Shown here in pieces: positions 36,123 to 45,385 of a stretch of 64,000 nt of DNA. This DNA is from Cryptobacteroides sp934698975 (lineage in GTDB: Bacteria > Bacteroidota > Bacteroidia > Bacteroidales > UBA932). The position numbers were made by a program, and so were the translations under genes. Location: positions 1-64,000 of the forward strand of contig CAKUVR010000014.1 of the NCBI GenBank assembly GCA_934698975.1. Reading direction: 5' to 3'. Position 1 is the stretch's first letter, and each line of letters starts with the position of its first letter. The notes under the pieces are model-generated. The model was not told where the DNA came from. It ran no database searches and saw nothing but the letters and a program-made list of their open reading frames with translations.

Positions 36123-37225
36123 ATAAACTTCCTTAAATATTCAAAAATTCCGTTGCCTTTGAGCATCGCGAGCGGGACAATCCACTCTGGGAAAAGTGGC
36201 GGGATATCAATCCCACGGTGCGTGTCGGCATATTCCTGAACCGCCTTGACATCAGTTTGGATCTCAAGTCTGCGGAACTCCCTGTGCGCCTCCCAGACCG
36301 CCTTGAAGCAGTCCTTCTTCCCTGTCAGCAGATAGACAAGAGCCGAGCATCCGTCAAGGCATTGTCTGATGAATATGGTGCCTCGGGCGCGCCTGCAAGC
36401 CTTGTCGGCCGCCTTTTCCGGCGTGAGTTCTCTGATTTCCTGCAATGAATATGTCTTCGCAAGGTTGTTCTGAAGCATCAGGAGGTTATTCCTGTAGTTC
36501 AGCTTCAGCTTCCACGGGGAGTCGTTCGGCAGAGTGCCGCCGCCAAGATGCCACACAACAGACTGAGGCACAACGAATATGCTCTTCCCTTCCAACTGAA
36601 GCCTCCAGCAAAGGTCGATTTCCTCCATGTGGGCGAAGAACCTGTCGTCCAGTCCGCCCATCTTTGAATATTCCGTCTTGCGGACCATCAGGCAGGCTCC
36701 TGTGGCCCAGAATACTTTGGCTGGAGAGTCATACTGCCCGTAGTCTTTCTCGACTCTTTTGAGAACCCTTCCCCGGCAGAACGGGTAGCCGAAACGGTCC
36801 AGAAGACCTCCGGCCGCACCGGCATATTCAAAACTGTCCTTGTCGTACCATGAATGGAGTTTCGGAGCGCAGGCGGCGCAGTCGGGATGCCTGTCCATCC
36901 ATTCCGTGAGCGGCCTCAGCCAGTCCTTGGAGACTTCGATGTCTGAGTTGATCAGGACAAAATATTCAAGATCAGCGGCTTCCGGCAGCGTGCATACCGC
37001 TTTGAAGGCTCTGTTGTAGCCGCCGGTGAAGCCGTGGTTCCTGTCCAGACGGATCTGCCTTACCGACGGGAACTTTTCGGACAGCATATCCATCGATCCG
37101 TCCGTCGAGGCACTGTCAGCGACAATGATCTCCGCCCCGTCCGTGGCCGAAGCCAGCAGACCGGGCAGGAAGCGCTCAAGGTATTCCTTTGTGTTCCAGT
37201 TCAGTATGACAACCGCCGTGCGCAT
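36119..37225 (-). CDS. Glycosyltransferase family 2 protein
   Basis: 368 residues, GT-A fold. TAVVILNWNTKEYLERFLPG and IIVADSASTDGS at the N-terminus, DIEVSKDWL (metal-binding DxD region) and GLDDRFFAHMEEIDLCWRLQ, typical of rhamnosyltransferase-like GT2 enzymes (WbbL type). It probably adds a sugar to a lipid-linked surface glycan. Its place upstream of trkA with a 4-base overlap is an odd pairing, and no other glycan gene adjoins it. Confidence 0.88.
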   Translation of the reverse strand: MRTAVVILNWNTKEYLERFLPGLLASATDGAEIIVADSASTDGSMDMLSEKFPSVRQIRLDRNHGFTGGYNRAFKAVCTLPEAADLEYFVLINSDIEVSKDWLRPLTEWMDRHPDCAACAPKLHSWYDKDSFEYAGAAGGLLDRFGYPFCRGRVLKRVEKDYGQYDSPAKVFWATGACLMVRKTEYSKMGGLDDRFFAHMEEIDLCWRLQLEGKSIFVVPQSVVWHLGGGTLPNDSPWKLKLNYRNNLLMLQNNLAKTYSLQEIRELTPEKAADKACRRARGTIFIRQCLDGCSALVYLLTGKKDCFKAVWEAHREFRRLEIQTDVKAVQEYADTHRGIDIPPLFPEWIVPLAMLKGNGIFEYLRKFI

Positions 37226-37234
37226 ATTACTTGA

Positions 37235-37861
37235 TTATTCTTTGTTGCAGTCTCCGTTGCCGTGGCAGCATCCGCCGTCTTTCTTCCCTTCTGAGTGGCA
37301 GCACTCTCCGTCCTTGTGACCCTCGCCGTTGCAACCGCAGTCGTCTTTGTGGCAATGGCACTCGTGCTCTTCCTGTGGGAGAAACTCTCCGTGAAGGCCT
37401 TCCTTGAGCTCCTTTTCAGTAGCCTCGCGCACGCTGACAACCTTGCCGGTGAAGTTTAGGGTCTTGCCGGCCATAGGGTGGTTGAAGTCCATGACAACCG
37501 TGTCAGGCTTTACCTCGTGAACGGTACCCTGGACGACCTGTCCGGTGTTGCTGAGCATCGGAATCACCTGACCCACAACGAGAAGATCCTCACGTACCTT
37601 TCCGTCGATCTCGAACGCTGATTTCGGCAGCTCGAAGAGGCGGCTCTCGTCGAATGTGCCGTAGCCTTCCTCCGGAGTGAGGGTGAAGGCGAACTCGTCG
37701 CCAGGCTCCTTGCCTTCCACCTCGCTTTCGAACTTAGGAAGAAGCATATGTGTTCCGTGGATGTAGTCAAGCGGACGCTCTTCCGTCGCCTTGTCGGCGA
37801 GTTTGCCGTCCACCATCAGTTCGTAGGTCAGCTTGACCACATTGTTTTTCTGTACTTTCAT
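37235..37861 (-). CDS. FKBP-type peptidyl-prolyl isomerase, SlyD-like
   Basis: 208 residues. An FKBP domain (about 1-70 and 125-150) is interrupted by an IF chaperone insert, with YIHGTHMLLPKFESEVEGK and DFNHPMAGKTLNFTGKV, as in SlyD. The last 45 residues are rich in His and Cys (EEHECHCHKDDCGC, then ECCHSE and GGCCHGNGDC), a metal-binding tail like that which lets SlyD deliver nickel. It catalyses proline isomerisation and protein folding in the cytoplasm. The start is the ATG at 37861; earlier codons give an unrelated N-terminus. Confidence 0.92.
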   Translation of the reverse strand: MKVQKNNVVKLTYELMVDGKLADKATEERPLDYIHGTHMLLPKFESEVEGKEPGDEFAFTLTPEEGYGTFDESRLFELPKSAFEIDGKVREDLLVVGQVIPMLSNTGQVVQGTVHEVKPDTVVMDFNHPMAGKTLNFTGKVVSVREATEKELKEGLHGEFLPQEEHECHCHKDDCGCNGEGHKDGECCHSEGKKDGGCCHGNGDCNKE

Positions 37862-37922
37862 AATGATTTTTATTGTTAATATGTTTGTTTTCTGTTTGTT
37901 ATGGCTTTGCGTGCACTTTGCG

Positions 37923-39383
37923 TCAGGCGCTGAAGTCCACATTTCCGAACGCTAAGGTAGGAATAAGTTTTGACTTACAGAACCTCGCGTCGTTTCCGGC
38001 GGCCAGAAGATTGTTCCAAAGAGTGAGGAGATTGCCGGTTATGAGCATCTCTCTTACCGGATGGATGATCATTCCGTCCTTGAAAAGGAAGCCTTCCACG
38101 CCGAAAGAAAAATCACCGGTGGCAGAGTTGCTGTTGCCTCCGTTGAATCCGGTGACAAGGATGCCGTTGCCCATCATTCGCATCAGTTCGGTCTTGCCGC
38201 AGGTCGCTTCGACAGGCTCAGCGACCGATGTAAACAGCTCAGCGACCGATACGTGACCGGTCATTGAGTCAGGTCCGGTCACTGAGCTTGTCGAAGTGAC
38301 CCTCCCGGCAATAGACGGCGCGACGCAAGCCAGAAGCACCGGCCTTGTGGCATCCTCAACAGTCGGCTCGATCCCCATCTTCCTCGACATGTAAGTGTTC
38401 ACGAAATACTCCTTGACCACACCTTTTTCAATAATTGGTGTCTCAGCTGTCGCAACCCCCTCTGAATCAAACAGCCTCGACCCAGTCTCCCCGACGCTGA
38501 CCGGCTTGTCCCAAATGCTGAGCCACTCCGGGAACATCTTCTTTCCCAGCGAATCCAGCATGAACGAATTCTTCTGTTGCAATGAATATCCTCCAAGGGC
38601 GTTCAGCACGGGCGTGACCAACCTCGAAGCCACCTCGCTGTCAATCACCATGTTATATTTTCCGCTTTCGATCTTGACTGGCCCGATCTGCGACATCGCC
38701 CTCCTGAAAGCGGTCTCGCCGCAATTCTGGATATTCAAATCCTTCAGCGTCGGTGTGGCGTCCCACCAGTAACTGCTGTACCGGTCGCCGTCCGCATCCT
38801 GCACTGTCACCTCGACCCCATATTCAAAGGAAGTCTCGGTGTGGCGGCAGCGCAGCCCGTTCGAATCAATCACCAGCGAGTCGAAGATCGAGTCTGAATA
38901 TTCCCCCTCCTCAGAGATGAGTCCGTCGCCGTGATGCTTTTTGAATATGCTTGCGTCGATGGCCATTTTTAACCTTTCGTCGGATGTCAAGGCAGGATAA
39001 TTCTCGTCATACAGTCCGAGCTCCTTGCCTGTCACGGCATTTTTCGCCGTCCTTGACGGATCCGGCAGGTCTCTGCACGGGTCTTCCGCCAGCATCCTGA
39101 CGGTGGCTATCGCTTTCTTCAAGAAGTCATCCAGCTCGCTTTCCACCAGTCTGTTGGTGGAGAAACTTCCGAACTTCCCGTCCACAAACAGGCAGATGCT
39201 TATCGATCTGTCAAGGCAGTGGTTAACCTTGTCAAGCTCCCCGTTGAGAGTTCCGAACAGTTCCATCAGGCTCTTGTTCAGCGTGATGCGAACCTTGTCC
39301 GCTCCAAGGCTGAGAGCCTTTTGCAGACAGATATCCGCGACCTCTATCTCCTGCTCGGTAAGCATTCCATTGATCTCTTCCAT
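37923..39383 (-). CDS. tldE: TldE/PmbA-like subunit of the TldD/TldE protease, with in-frame repeat insertion
   Basis: 486 residues; most relatives are about 440-450. It is the PmbA/TldE partner of the heterodimeric TldD/TldE metalloprotease, which trims modified peptides (microcins) and degrades unfolded peptides. Like other TldE proteins it lacks HExxxH. The conserved C-terminal LVTGFNGGNSNSATGDFSFG is intact. Residues about 361-395 (RVTSTSSVTGPDS...VAELFTSVAEPVEATC) are encoded by a paired copy of the dispersed palindrome (38202-38301), which accounts for the extra length and keeps the frame. The ATG at 39383 lies one base after the tldD stop and has an upstream GGAGG, rare in this window. 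Confidence 0.9.
   Translation of the reverse strand: MEEINGMLTEQEIEVADICLQKALSLGADKVRITLNKSLMELFGTLNGELDKVNHCLDRSISICLFVDGKFGSFSTNRLVESELDDFLKKAIATVRMLAEDPCRDLPDPSRTAKNAVTGKELGLYDENYPALTSDERLKMAIDASIFKKHHGDGLISEEGEYSDSIFDSLVIDSNGLRCRHTETSFEYGVEVTVQDADGDRYSSYWWDATPTLKDLNIQNCGETAFRRAMSQIGPVKIESGKYNMVIDSEVASRLVTPVLNALGGYSLQQKNSFMLDSLGKKMFPEWLSIWDKPVSVGETGSRLFDSEGVATAETPIIEKGVVKEYFVNTYMSRKMGIEPTVEDATRPVLLACVAPSIAGRVTSTSSVTGPDSMTGHVSVAELFTSVAEPVEATCGKTELMRMMGNGILVTGFNGGNSNSATGDFSFGVEGFLFKDGMIIHPVREMLITGNLLTLWNNLLAAGNDARFCKSKLIPTLAFGNVDFSA
38202..38301. repeat. Dispersed palindrome, paired copy D inside tldE
   Basis: Unit GGTCGCT...AGCGACC at 38202-38226 and the opposed unit GGTCACT...AGTGACC at 38277-38301, with fragments between (AGCTCAGCGACC near 38236, GGTCATTGAG near 38259). 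The total is about 100 bases, in frame with tldE and free of stops in that frame. The two stems differ by compensating changes, so both still pair. Confidence 0.92.
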
Positions 39384-39384
39384 T

Positions 39385-40809
39385 CTATTCTCCTCCAACA
39401 GTCAGTTTGTTTATCAGCACCGTAGGGATTCCGCAAGACACCGGGCAACTCTGTCCCTTGCCGCACGTCCATGCCCCGTTGTCGATTTGAAGATCGTCAC
39501 CCACTGCCACGATGTCGGCCAAGGCCTGCGGCCCGTTGCCGATGATGTTGATGTCTTTCACAGGCTGGGTCAGCCTTCCGTTCTCGATCAGGAACCCGCT
39601 CTTGACGAAGAAAGTGAAATCTCCCTCCCCGATTTGGACCTCCCCGTTGCTGAACTGGTCCACGTATATTCCTTTTTTCACAGAGGCGATGATGCTGTCC
39701 TTGTCAGCCTTTCCGCTTTCCATATAAGTCGCCCTCATCCTCGGGATAGGGGCGTAGCGGAATGATTCCCGTCGTCCGTTGCCGGTAGGGGAGACCCCGT
39801 AGAACCCGGCGCTTATCCGGTCGTGCAGGTAAGATGTCAGGACACCGTCCTTGACCATATATGTCTTTTGTCCGGGAACGCCCTCGTCATCGAAATTGAT
39901 CGCGCCTCTGTTGAACGGAATCGTCCCGTCATCCACGATAGAGATGCTCCCGTCACAGATTTTCTGTCCCATCTTCTCGGAGAAAACCGACTGGCCCTTT
40001 CTGTTGAAATCAGCCTCGAAAGCATGCCCCATGGCCTCGTGCAGCAATATTCCCGAAGCTCCTGCCCCCATCACGACAGGCATTTGCCCGCCTTTGGGGC
40101 GCTTGGCCGCGAACCTGTCGTCGATCCCGAAGACTATGCTGTCCGCCATCTCGTCAAGAAGTGATTCTGTCAACATCTCTGTTCCCGCGCGGTAGGACCT
40201 TGATGTGTTCTTGTTCTCGATCTTTCCGTTCTGGCTGAAAACGACCGATGCCGAAAGGGTTCCCATCGGCCGTGTCTCGTATGTCAATTCTCCCAAGGAG
40301 TTGAACATCAGGATGTCGCTGACCTGCCCGGAGAACGACACGATGATCTTGACTATTCTGGAGTCCCTTGCCGCTATCTTTGCCTCCAGCTTCTCCAACC
40401 AAGGGACAAGCCGCGTCGCGTCGGAGGATCTCCAGTCGGATTTGTATGAATATCTATCTTTGGGTGCCGCGACTGCTTTGCAATGAACAGCCTCCACAGC
40501 CCCCGTGCCTTCTTCAGCTATCTTTGACGCCGCCAACGCCGCCTCGGCCATCGAACGCGGATCAGTGCTTTCAGAGTAAGCGTAGCCGGTCTTGTCTCCT
40601 TTGAGGACCCTGATCCCTACACCATAGTCGATGTGGAATCCGCCCGACGAGACGATTCCGTCCCTCAGCAAGAGGTCGTTGTAGGAGGTGTTCTCGAAGA
40701 ACAGGTCGCTATAGCTCCCACCTCCCCTCAGACCGTCTGCCGCAAGCCTTTCCAACTGCGTCTCGCTGACTTGAAACAGATTGAGATAGAAATTCTTATC
40801 CTTGTACAT
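39385..40809 (-). CDS. tldD: TldD metalloprotease subunit
   Basis: 474 residues. Carries the zinc motif HEAMGHAFEADF (HExxxH) of the catalytic TldD subunit and the conserved C-terminal GEVQIGEGDFTFFVKSGFLI, followed by NGRLTQPVKDINIIGNG. It forms a heterodimer with TldE encoded one base downstream. The start MYKDKNFYL at 40809 is chosen, because longer readings run into the kinase gene in another frame and lack family similarity. It overlaps the end of the upstream zeta-like kinase by 14 bases, so the three genes probably form an operon. Confidence 0.93.
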   Translation of the reverse strand: MYKDKNFYLNLFQVSETQLERLAADGLRGGGSYSDLFFENTSYNDLLLRDGIVSSGGFHIDYGVGIRVLKGDKTGYAYSESTDPRSMAEAALAASKIAEEGTGAVEAVHCKAVAAPKDRYSYKSDWRSSDATRLVPWLEKLEAKIAARDSRIVKIIVSFSGQVSDILMFNSLGELTYETRPMGTLSASVVFSQNGKIENKNTSRSYRAGTEMLTESLLDEMADSIVFGIDDRFAAKRPKGGQMPVVMGAGASGILLHEAMGHAFEADFNRKGQSVFSEKMGQKICDGSISIVDDGTIPFNRGAINFDDEGVPGQKTYMVKDGVLTSYLHDRISAGFYGVSPTGNGRRESFRYAPIPRMRATYMESGKADKDSIIASVKKGIYVDQFSNGEVQIGEGDFTFFVKSGFLIENGRLTQPVKDINIIGNGPQALADIVAVGDDLQIDNGAWTCGKGQSCPVSCGIPTVLINKLTVGGE

Positions 40810-41419
40810 TCTTTGTCTTCCTTTTTTCTTCTTCCAGATGTTTTTCGTATTCGGCGTTGATAGCCTGAATTTTGCTGAACTTCTCCGGTTCCCGGATGAT
40901 CTTTCCGTCCTCCGACGCTTCAGCGACAATCGAGAACGGCACCGTCGAGTTGTCAAGCAGGAGCCATCTGTCGCAGATCGGCATGAAATCCCTGAACAGG
41001 TAGTGGAGTCCGACGTTGTAGCGCCGCCTGATCGTATCTTCCTTGATGTTGTGTCCTCCGGCCGCCACCCTGGCCGCCACTCTGGCGACTGCCAGGTCCG
41101 GTGAGTTGAGCCAGAAGTAGAGGATCGTCACATAGTATCCTGCATCTTTTGCCTCTTTTATCACTTTCAGCAGGAACCGAGTCGCAAGCGTGGTCTCTAT
41201 GCAGAAATCGGCTTTCTTTTGCAGAAGGAACCTCATTTTCATCAGCATGTACCGGCTGGCCGCCACGTAGGCACTTTCAGGATGGAACGGCGAAAGACTT
41301 TTCGCGAACTCGTCGGAGTTCACGAACTCGCTGCATTCCAGCATCCCTGGCAGAAGCGCATAAGACGCGGTGGTCTTTCCGGAACCGTTGCAACCGGCTA
41401 TGATGAAAAGTCTTGGCAT
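40796..41419 (-). CDS. Zeta-toxin-like P-loop kinase
   Basis: 207 residues. Walker A AGCNGSGKTT (8-17), then NSDEFAKSLSPFHPESA, an ETTLATR segment, and VAARVAAGGHNIKEDTIRRR followed by YNVGLHYL and DRWLLLDNS, the layout of zeta-toxin (PF06414)-like kinases. Classical zeta toxins phosphorylate UDP-GlcNAc; many chromosomal relatives have no known substrate. No epsilon-type antitoxin gene is adjacent. The gene overlaps tldD by 14 bases, linking it to the TldD/TldE protease, an association I do not know from the literature. The polar, basic C-terminus (KHLEEEKRKTKN) lies in the overlap region. Confidence 0.85.
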   Translation of the reverse strand: MPRLFIIAGCNGSGKTTASYALLPGMLECSEFVNSDEFAKSLSPFHPESAYVAASRYMLMKMRFLLQKKADFCIETTLATRFLLKVIKEAKDAGYYVTILYFWLNSPDLAVARVAARVAAGGHNIKEDTIRRRYNVGLHYLFRDFMPICDRWLLLDNSTVPFSIVAEASEDGKIIREPEKFSKIQAINAEYEKHLEEEKRKTKNVQG

Positions 41420-41487
41420 AATTTCATTTTACGGCGAGTCAGTCGCTTGCGAATCAACGGCCGTATCTTATTATACGAATATTCTCG

Positions 41488-42207
41488 TTATTTTGTTTTG
41501 ATGGCCTTCGGATGCGTAACCCCATAGCCGAAAAGGGAGAAGTCACCCTTGCAAGGATCTCCCGGGAATATGTCCGCGAAGCAGTCTGTGATTTCCCTCA
41601 CAGTGGTGATGTCTTTCTGCTTTCTGGCCGTAAGGCCGAGGGCGATCGCCTCGTCATAGACGTGCACGTCCAGAGGGATGAGAAGGTCGGCCGGATCCGT
41701 GTCCTCCCATATTCCCAGATCCACTTTGCCATCATTCCTGACCATCCAGCGCCTCATCATGTTGATCTTTTTGTTGGGGGCCTTCAGGTCTGTCTTCTGG
41801 CCGTAGATTTCGGTCCTGAACTCGTCTTGTGACAGGGATTCGAGAGAAGTCCTTGATTCGTAGGCCTTTTTAAGACGCGAGCATATTCCCGCAACCTCGC
41901 TCCATTTGACTGTGCGGTGGATGCTGGTGTCGTCGTCGCGCCACTTGCCGCCCATCACATATTCATAAGGCCGCCAGTCCATCTCGTCAAACAGTCTGCC
42001 ACAGTCCCGGATGATCATAGCCCTGCGTCCCCAGGCGAAGTGGGCCGCGAAGACAGCCGCGATCTCCACATCCGCCAATGAGCGTTTCCCGGCCTTGAAA
42101 CGCTGTGCGAACAAGGTCGGGAAAGCTATCGGATCTTCCTGAAAGTACTGAGGGTCGTTGTAGGTCTCAGCCCACAGGATCAATGTTTGTCTTGTCTCTT
42201 CCGTCAT
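41488..42207 (-). CDS. TIGR02757 (DUF2400) family protein
   Basis: 239 residues, recognised by DPIAFPTLFA-like N-terminal residues, AVFAAHFAWGRRAMIIRDCG, NMMRRWMVRNDGKVDLGIWE and the ending DPCKGDFSLFGYGV. This is a Bacteroidetes-rich family of unknown function, sometimes likened to helix-hairpin-helix DNA glycosylases because of its C-terminal Cys-containing region. It overlaps the peptide-transporter gene by four bases and is probably cotranscribed with it. The function remains open. Confidence 0.85.
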   Translation of the reverse strand: MTEETRQTLILWAETYNDPQYFQEDPIAFPTLFAQRFKAGKRSLADVEIAAVFAAHFAWGRRAMIIRDCGRLFDEMDWRPYEYVMGGKWRDDDTSIHRTVKWSEVAGICSRLKKAYESRTSLESLSQDEFRTEIYGQKTDLKAPNKKINMMRRWMVRNDGKVDLGIWEDTDPADLLIPLDVHVYDEAIALGLTARKQKDITTVREITDCFADIFPGDPCKGDFSLFGYGVTHPKAIKTK

Positions 42208-43775
42208 TTAGTAACTTTTTCAAGCCACTTGACCATTCCCAGCATAACGCCCATGGCCACGAGGCACATGCAGAGGAACACGCTCCAGCAGGCCCACAGA
42301 GGCATCTTGTTGTACATCAGAGGTCCGATCCACAAGAAGAGGTTGCCGACTGCGGTGGCACCGAGCCAAAGTCCCTGGCAGAGTCCGAGCAGATGCTTAG
42401 GGGCCACTTTGGACACGAAAGAGAGTCCGAGAGGGGAGATGAAGAGCTCCGCCACTGTTAGGAAGAAATATGTCGCGATCAGAACCCAAGGGCCGGCCTT
42501 CATGGTTGCCTGCTGAGCCACGTCCATTCCTCTGAAATCGGTGGCTGAAGGATAACCCATAACGCCTGAGAATATGGCGAGGAACAGGTATGCCGTGGCG
42601 GCGATGCCCATTCCGTAGGCGATCTTGCGAGGGGTTGAGATCTGCTTGCCTCTCTTGCCGAGGGCTCCGAAGATCCACATGATGATCGGGGTAAGCATGA
42701 TCACGAAGAACGGATTGACAGCCTGCCAGATTTCCGGAGCGATCTTGTCGGTGTTGACGAAGTCACGCGCGAAGAGCGAGAGAGACTGTCCGTTCTGGTG
42801 GAACGCGAGCCAGAAGAAGATCACCACGCCGAGAACGGCGAACAGCGCGTACATCCTCTGCTTGATCTCCTTTGCCATGGTGGCCTTTTCCTCGGCCGTG
42901 TAGCCGGTGGAAGCGGAAGCCTCTTTCTTTGCTGGGGTAGGGAATTTCTTCTTGTTGACCATGAATATCACCAAAGAGATCATCATGGCCACAACGGAGG
43001 CGATGAACGAGTAGTGGATTCCGGCGTTGAACACGTCCAGATAGCTTGTGCAGAAGTTGCCGATGGCATCCCCGCCCTGTGAAAGGCTCTGAAGAACTGC
43101 CGGATCAGTGATTGACTTTGTCGCCTCGGCCATGAAGTTGTCTGACTGTGTGCCCGAGGTGATGTACTCGTGGCAGAGTCTTGGCAACTGTGAGTTGTAG
43201 ACGAATCCGTTGACCTTCAGCCACCAGCTTCTCAGAAGAGGAGCCACGAACGGAGCCACAAGACCGCCGATGTTGATGAACACGTAGAAGATCTGGAAAC
43301 CGGAGTCGCGCTTTCCCTGCGCCTCCTTGAGGGCCTCAGGTCCCTGCTTGGCGGCCTCGGCCTCGAAATTGTCGTACATCTGTCCGACAATAGCCTGAAG
43401 GTTGCCCTTGAACAGACCGTTGCCGAACGCGATCAGGAAGAGCGCAAAGCAGGTCAGAGGCAGGAGCCATGACTTGTTTTCAGGAGTCGCAAGAATAGGA
43501 ACGGAGAGAACGACATAGCCCAGGGCCATGATGATGAGACCTTTCTGGATTGTCCCCTTGTAGTTCTGGGTGCGGTCGGCGATGATGCCTCCCACAAGGC
43601 TGAGAATGTATATTCCCGCATAGAAGAAAGAATAGATCAGCCCTCCCGTCTCGTCACTCAGCCCGAACTTCGAGCAAAGGAAGAGTGTGAGAACCGCATT
43701 CATGATGTAGTACCCGAAGCGCTCGCCCATGTTGCTCAGCGCCGCTGAAATCAGTCCTTTAGGATGTCCTTTCAT
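42204..43775 (-). CDS. Proton-dependent oligopeptide transporter (POT/PTR2 family)
   Basis: 523 residues with about 12-14 hydrophobic helices. The POT signature region ALSNMGERFGYYIMNAVLTL carries the ExxER-like motif (GERFGYY), and FYVFINIGGLVAPFVAP matches the second POT signature. It imports di- and tripeptides with protons across the inner membrane. It overlaps the downstream TIGR02757 gene by 4 bases. No peptidase gene is linked. Confidence 0.93.
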   Translation of the reverse strand: MKGHPKGLISAALSNMGERFGYYIMNAVLTLFLCSKFGLSDETGGLIYSFFYAGIYILSLVGGIIADRTQNYKGTIQKGLIIMALGYVVLSVPILATPENKSWLLPLTCFALFLIAFGNGLFKGNLQAIVGQMYDNFEAEAAKQGPEALKEAQGKRDSGFQIFYVFINIGGLVAPFVAPLLRSWWLKVNGFVYNSQLPRLCHEYITSGTQSDNFMAEATKSITDPAVLQSLSQGGDAIGNFCTSYLDVFNAGIHYSFIASVVAMMISLVIFMVNKKKFPTPAKKEASASTGYTAEEKATMAKEIKQRMYALFAVLGVVIFFWLAFHQNGQSLSLFARDFVNTDKIAPEIWQAVNPFFVIMLTPIIMWIFGALGKRGKQISTPRKIAYGMGIAATAYLFLAIFSGVMGYPSATDFRGMDVAQQATMKAGPWVLIATYFFLTVAELFISPLGLSFVSKVAPKHLLGLCQGLWLGATAVGNLFLWIGPLMYNKMPLWACWSVFLCMCLVAMGVMLGMVKWLEKVTK

Positions 43776-43987
43776 ACAGTTTTTAACTTTAAAATTATTT
43801 GTGTTGTTATTATTTCGTTCAATCCGGCTTTGAGCATCATGAGCTCCTGCCCCTCATCCCGCATTTCACTTCGCACGCAGCCGTAACATAACAAGTCACT
43901 AATATACGAAAATCTCTCCAACCCACCAAATTTCAAATTTTGAATCTTCGGTTGCACTTCTATCTTGAATCTTCAGGAATTAAAAAA

Positions 43988-44016
43988 GTAGAGCCTGTCT
44001 TGACAACAGGCTCTAC
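43988..44016 (-). terminator. Intrinsic terminator of the rha operon
   Basis: A perfect 11-bp stem, GTAGAGCCTGT (43988-43998) and ACAGGCTCTAC (44006-44016). On the minus strand it is followed by TTTTTT. It lies 20 bases after the rhaA stop. Confidence 0.9.
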
Positions 44017-44035
44017 AGAGATATATTCAGTTTTA

Positions 44036-45286
44036 TTATCTCTTGGAAGTGACCTCGGCTTCGTACTTCTCCACGGCGGCGATGAAGTCCTGTCCTACAG
44101 GAACGCCGTTCTTGAGGTTGAAATAGTCGTAAACGGCTCCGAACGGAAGTGACTTGGCTTCCTCCAAAAGTGCGAGACGCTGGAAGTGCTTGCCGTTGTC
44201 CTCGTACTTGCGGAGAGTCTCAAGCGGCTCAAGGAAGGCCTGAAGCATGCACTTCTGGGTCGAACGCGTGCCGATGATGTAGGCTCCGATGCGGTTGATC
44301 GAGGCGTCGAAGTAGTCAAGTCCGATGTGGGTGCGGTCGAGAGCGTCTGCGCGGACAACCTCCTTGAACAGGTCGAGGGTCTGGTCGTTCATCGTGACGA
44401 CGTGGTCGGAGTCCCAACGTACAGGGCGGCTTGTGTGGAGCATCAGTTCAGGAACGAAGAGGAGCAGGGAGGCGACCATGTCGCTGATGTTCTCGGTCTG
44501 CTCGTAGTGGCCTGTGTCGAGGGTGTACATGAGTTTGCGGGTCGAGCAGTATCCGGTCACGAAGTCGTGTGAGCCGACAGTGTAGCTCTCAAGCCCGATG
44601 CCGAAGAGTTTCGCCTCGAGGCAGGTCTTCATGTGCGGCAGGTTCTCTGCGAGGATCTCGTCCAGAGACTGGGCCATGATCTGACGATAGCGGAGACGCT
44701 CAACGGTCTGGTCCTTGGATCCGTCGTGCACCCAGATGTTCATGATGCAAGGGTCGTTCTGGAACTTGCCCATGGCTTCAGCCACCCTGCGGCAACGCTT
44801 TGTGTGCTCGATCCAGAAGTCACGGATTGACTTGTCCGGGTTGGCGATGGAGAGGTCTCCGCTCTTAGGATGCGAGAAGGATGTGGAGTTGAAGTCGAGT
44901 TTCATTCCGTTCTCCTTTCCCCATTCCATCCAACTTTGGAAGTGAGAAGGCTCAACCTCGTCACGGTCAACGTGCTTGCCCTGGAAATCCCCGTAGATTT
45001 CGTGCAGGTTCAGACGCTGCGTTCCGGCAAGAAGGCTCTTCACGAACTTGATGTCGGCGCGCAGCTCGTCGATGTTGCGGGCGCGGCCAGGATAGTTGCC
45101 TGTAGCCTGGATTCCGCCGGTGAGGGCGGTGTCGTTCTCGAAGCCCATCACATCGTCGGCCTGCCAGCATTGGAGGGAGATCGGGGTCTTCTCAAGAAGT
45201 TCTATCGCTTTGTCGGTGTCCACACCGATGGCGGCGTAACGCTCTTTGGCCATCTCATAGGCCTTTGTTATCAAATTCTCGTTCAT
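44036..45286 (-). CDS. rhaA: L-rhamnose isomerase
   Basis: 416 residues. Full match to RhaA: SLQCWQADDVMGFEN, DFNSTSFSHPKSGDLS, WVHDGSKD, and YTLDTGHYEQTENI, with the metal-binding Glu/Asp/His residues in order. It converts L-rhamnose to L-rhamnulose in the cytoplasm. It lies downstream of rhaB in the same direction, 99 bases apart. The next step after RhaB, rhamnulose-1-phosphate aldolase (RhaD), is not in the window. Confidence 0.97.
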   Translation of the reverse strand: MNENLITKAYEMAKERYAAIGVDTDKAIELLEKTPISLQCWQADDVMGFENDTALTGGIQATGNYPGRARNIDELRADIKFVKSLLAGTQRLNLHEIYGDFQGKHVDRDEVEPSHFQSWMEWGKENGMKLDFNSTSFSHPKSGDLSIANPDKSIRDFWIEHTKRCRRVAEAMGKFQNDPCIMNIWVHDGSKDQTVERLRYRQIMAQSLDEILAENLPHMKTCLEAKLFGIGLESYTVGSHDFVTGYCSTRKLMYTLDTGHYEQTENISDMVASLLLFVPELMLHTSRPVRWDSDHVVTMNDQTLDLFKEVVRADALDRTHIGLDYFDASINRIGAYIIGTRSTQKCMLQAFLEPLETLRKYEDNGKHFQRLALLEEAKSLPFGAVYDYFNLKNGVPVGQDFIAAVEKYEAEVTSKR

Positions 45287-45385
45287 GCTATTTATGGTTT
45301 ATTGATTTGTGATATTCTTTAATCTGATTTCCTTGACATTTCCGTAACAGATGATGCCAGAGAATAATTGTTTTATTTATGGGTG

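Noticed and set aside
40796..41419. Complete epsilon-zeta toxin-antitoxin system
   Set aside because: No small antitoxin gene is found before or after the kinase; only the kinase can be supported.
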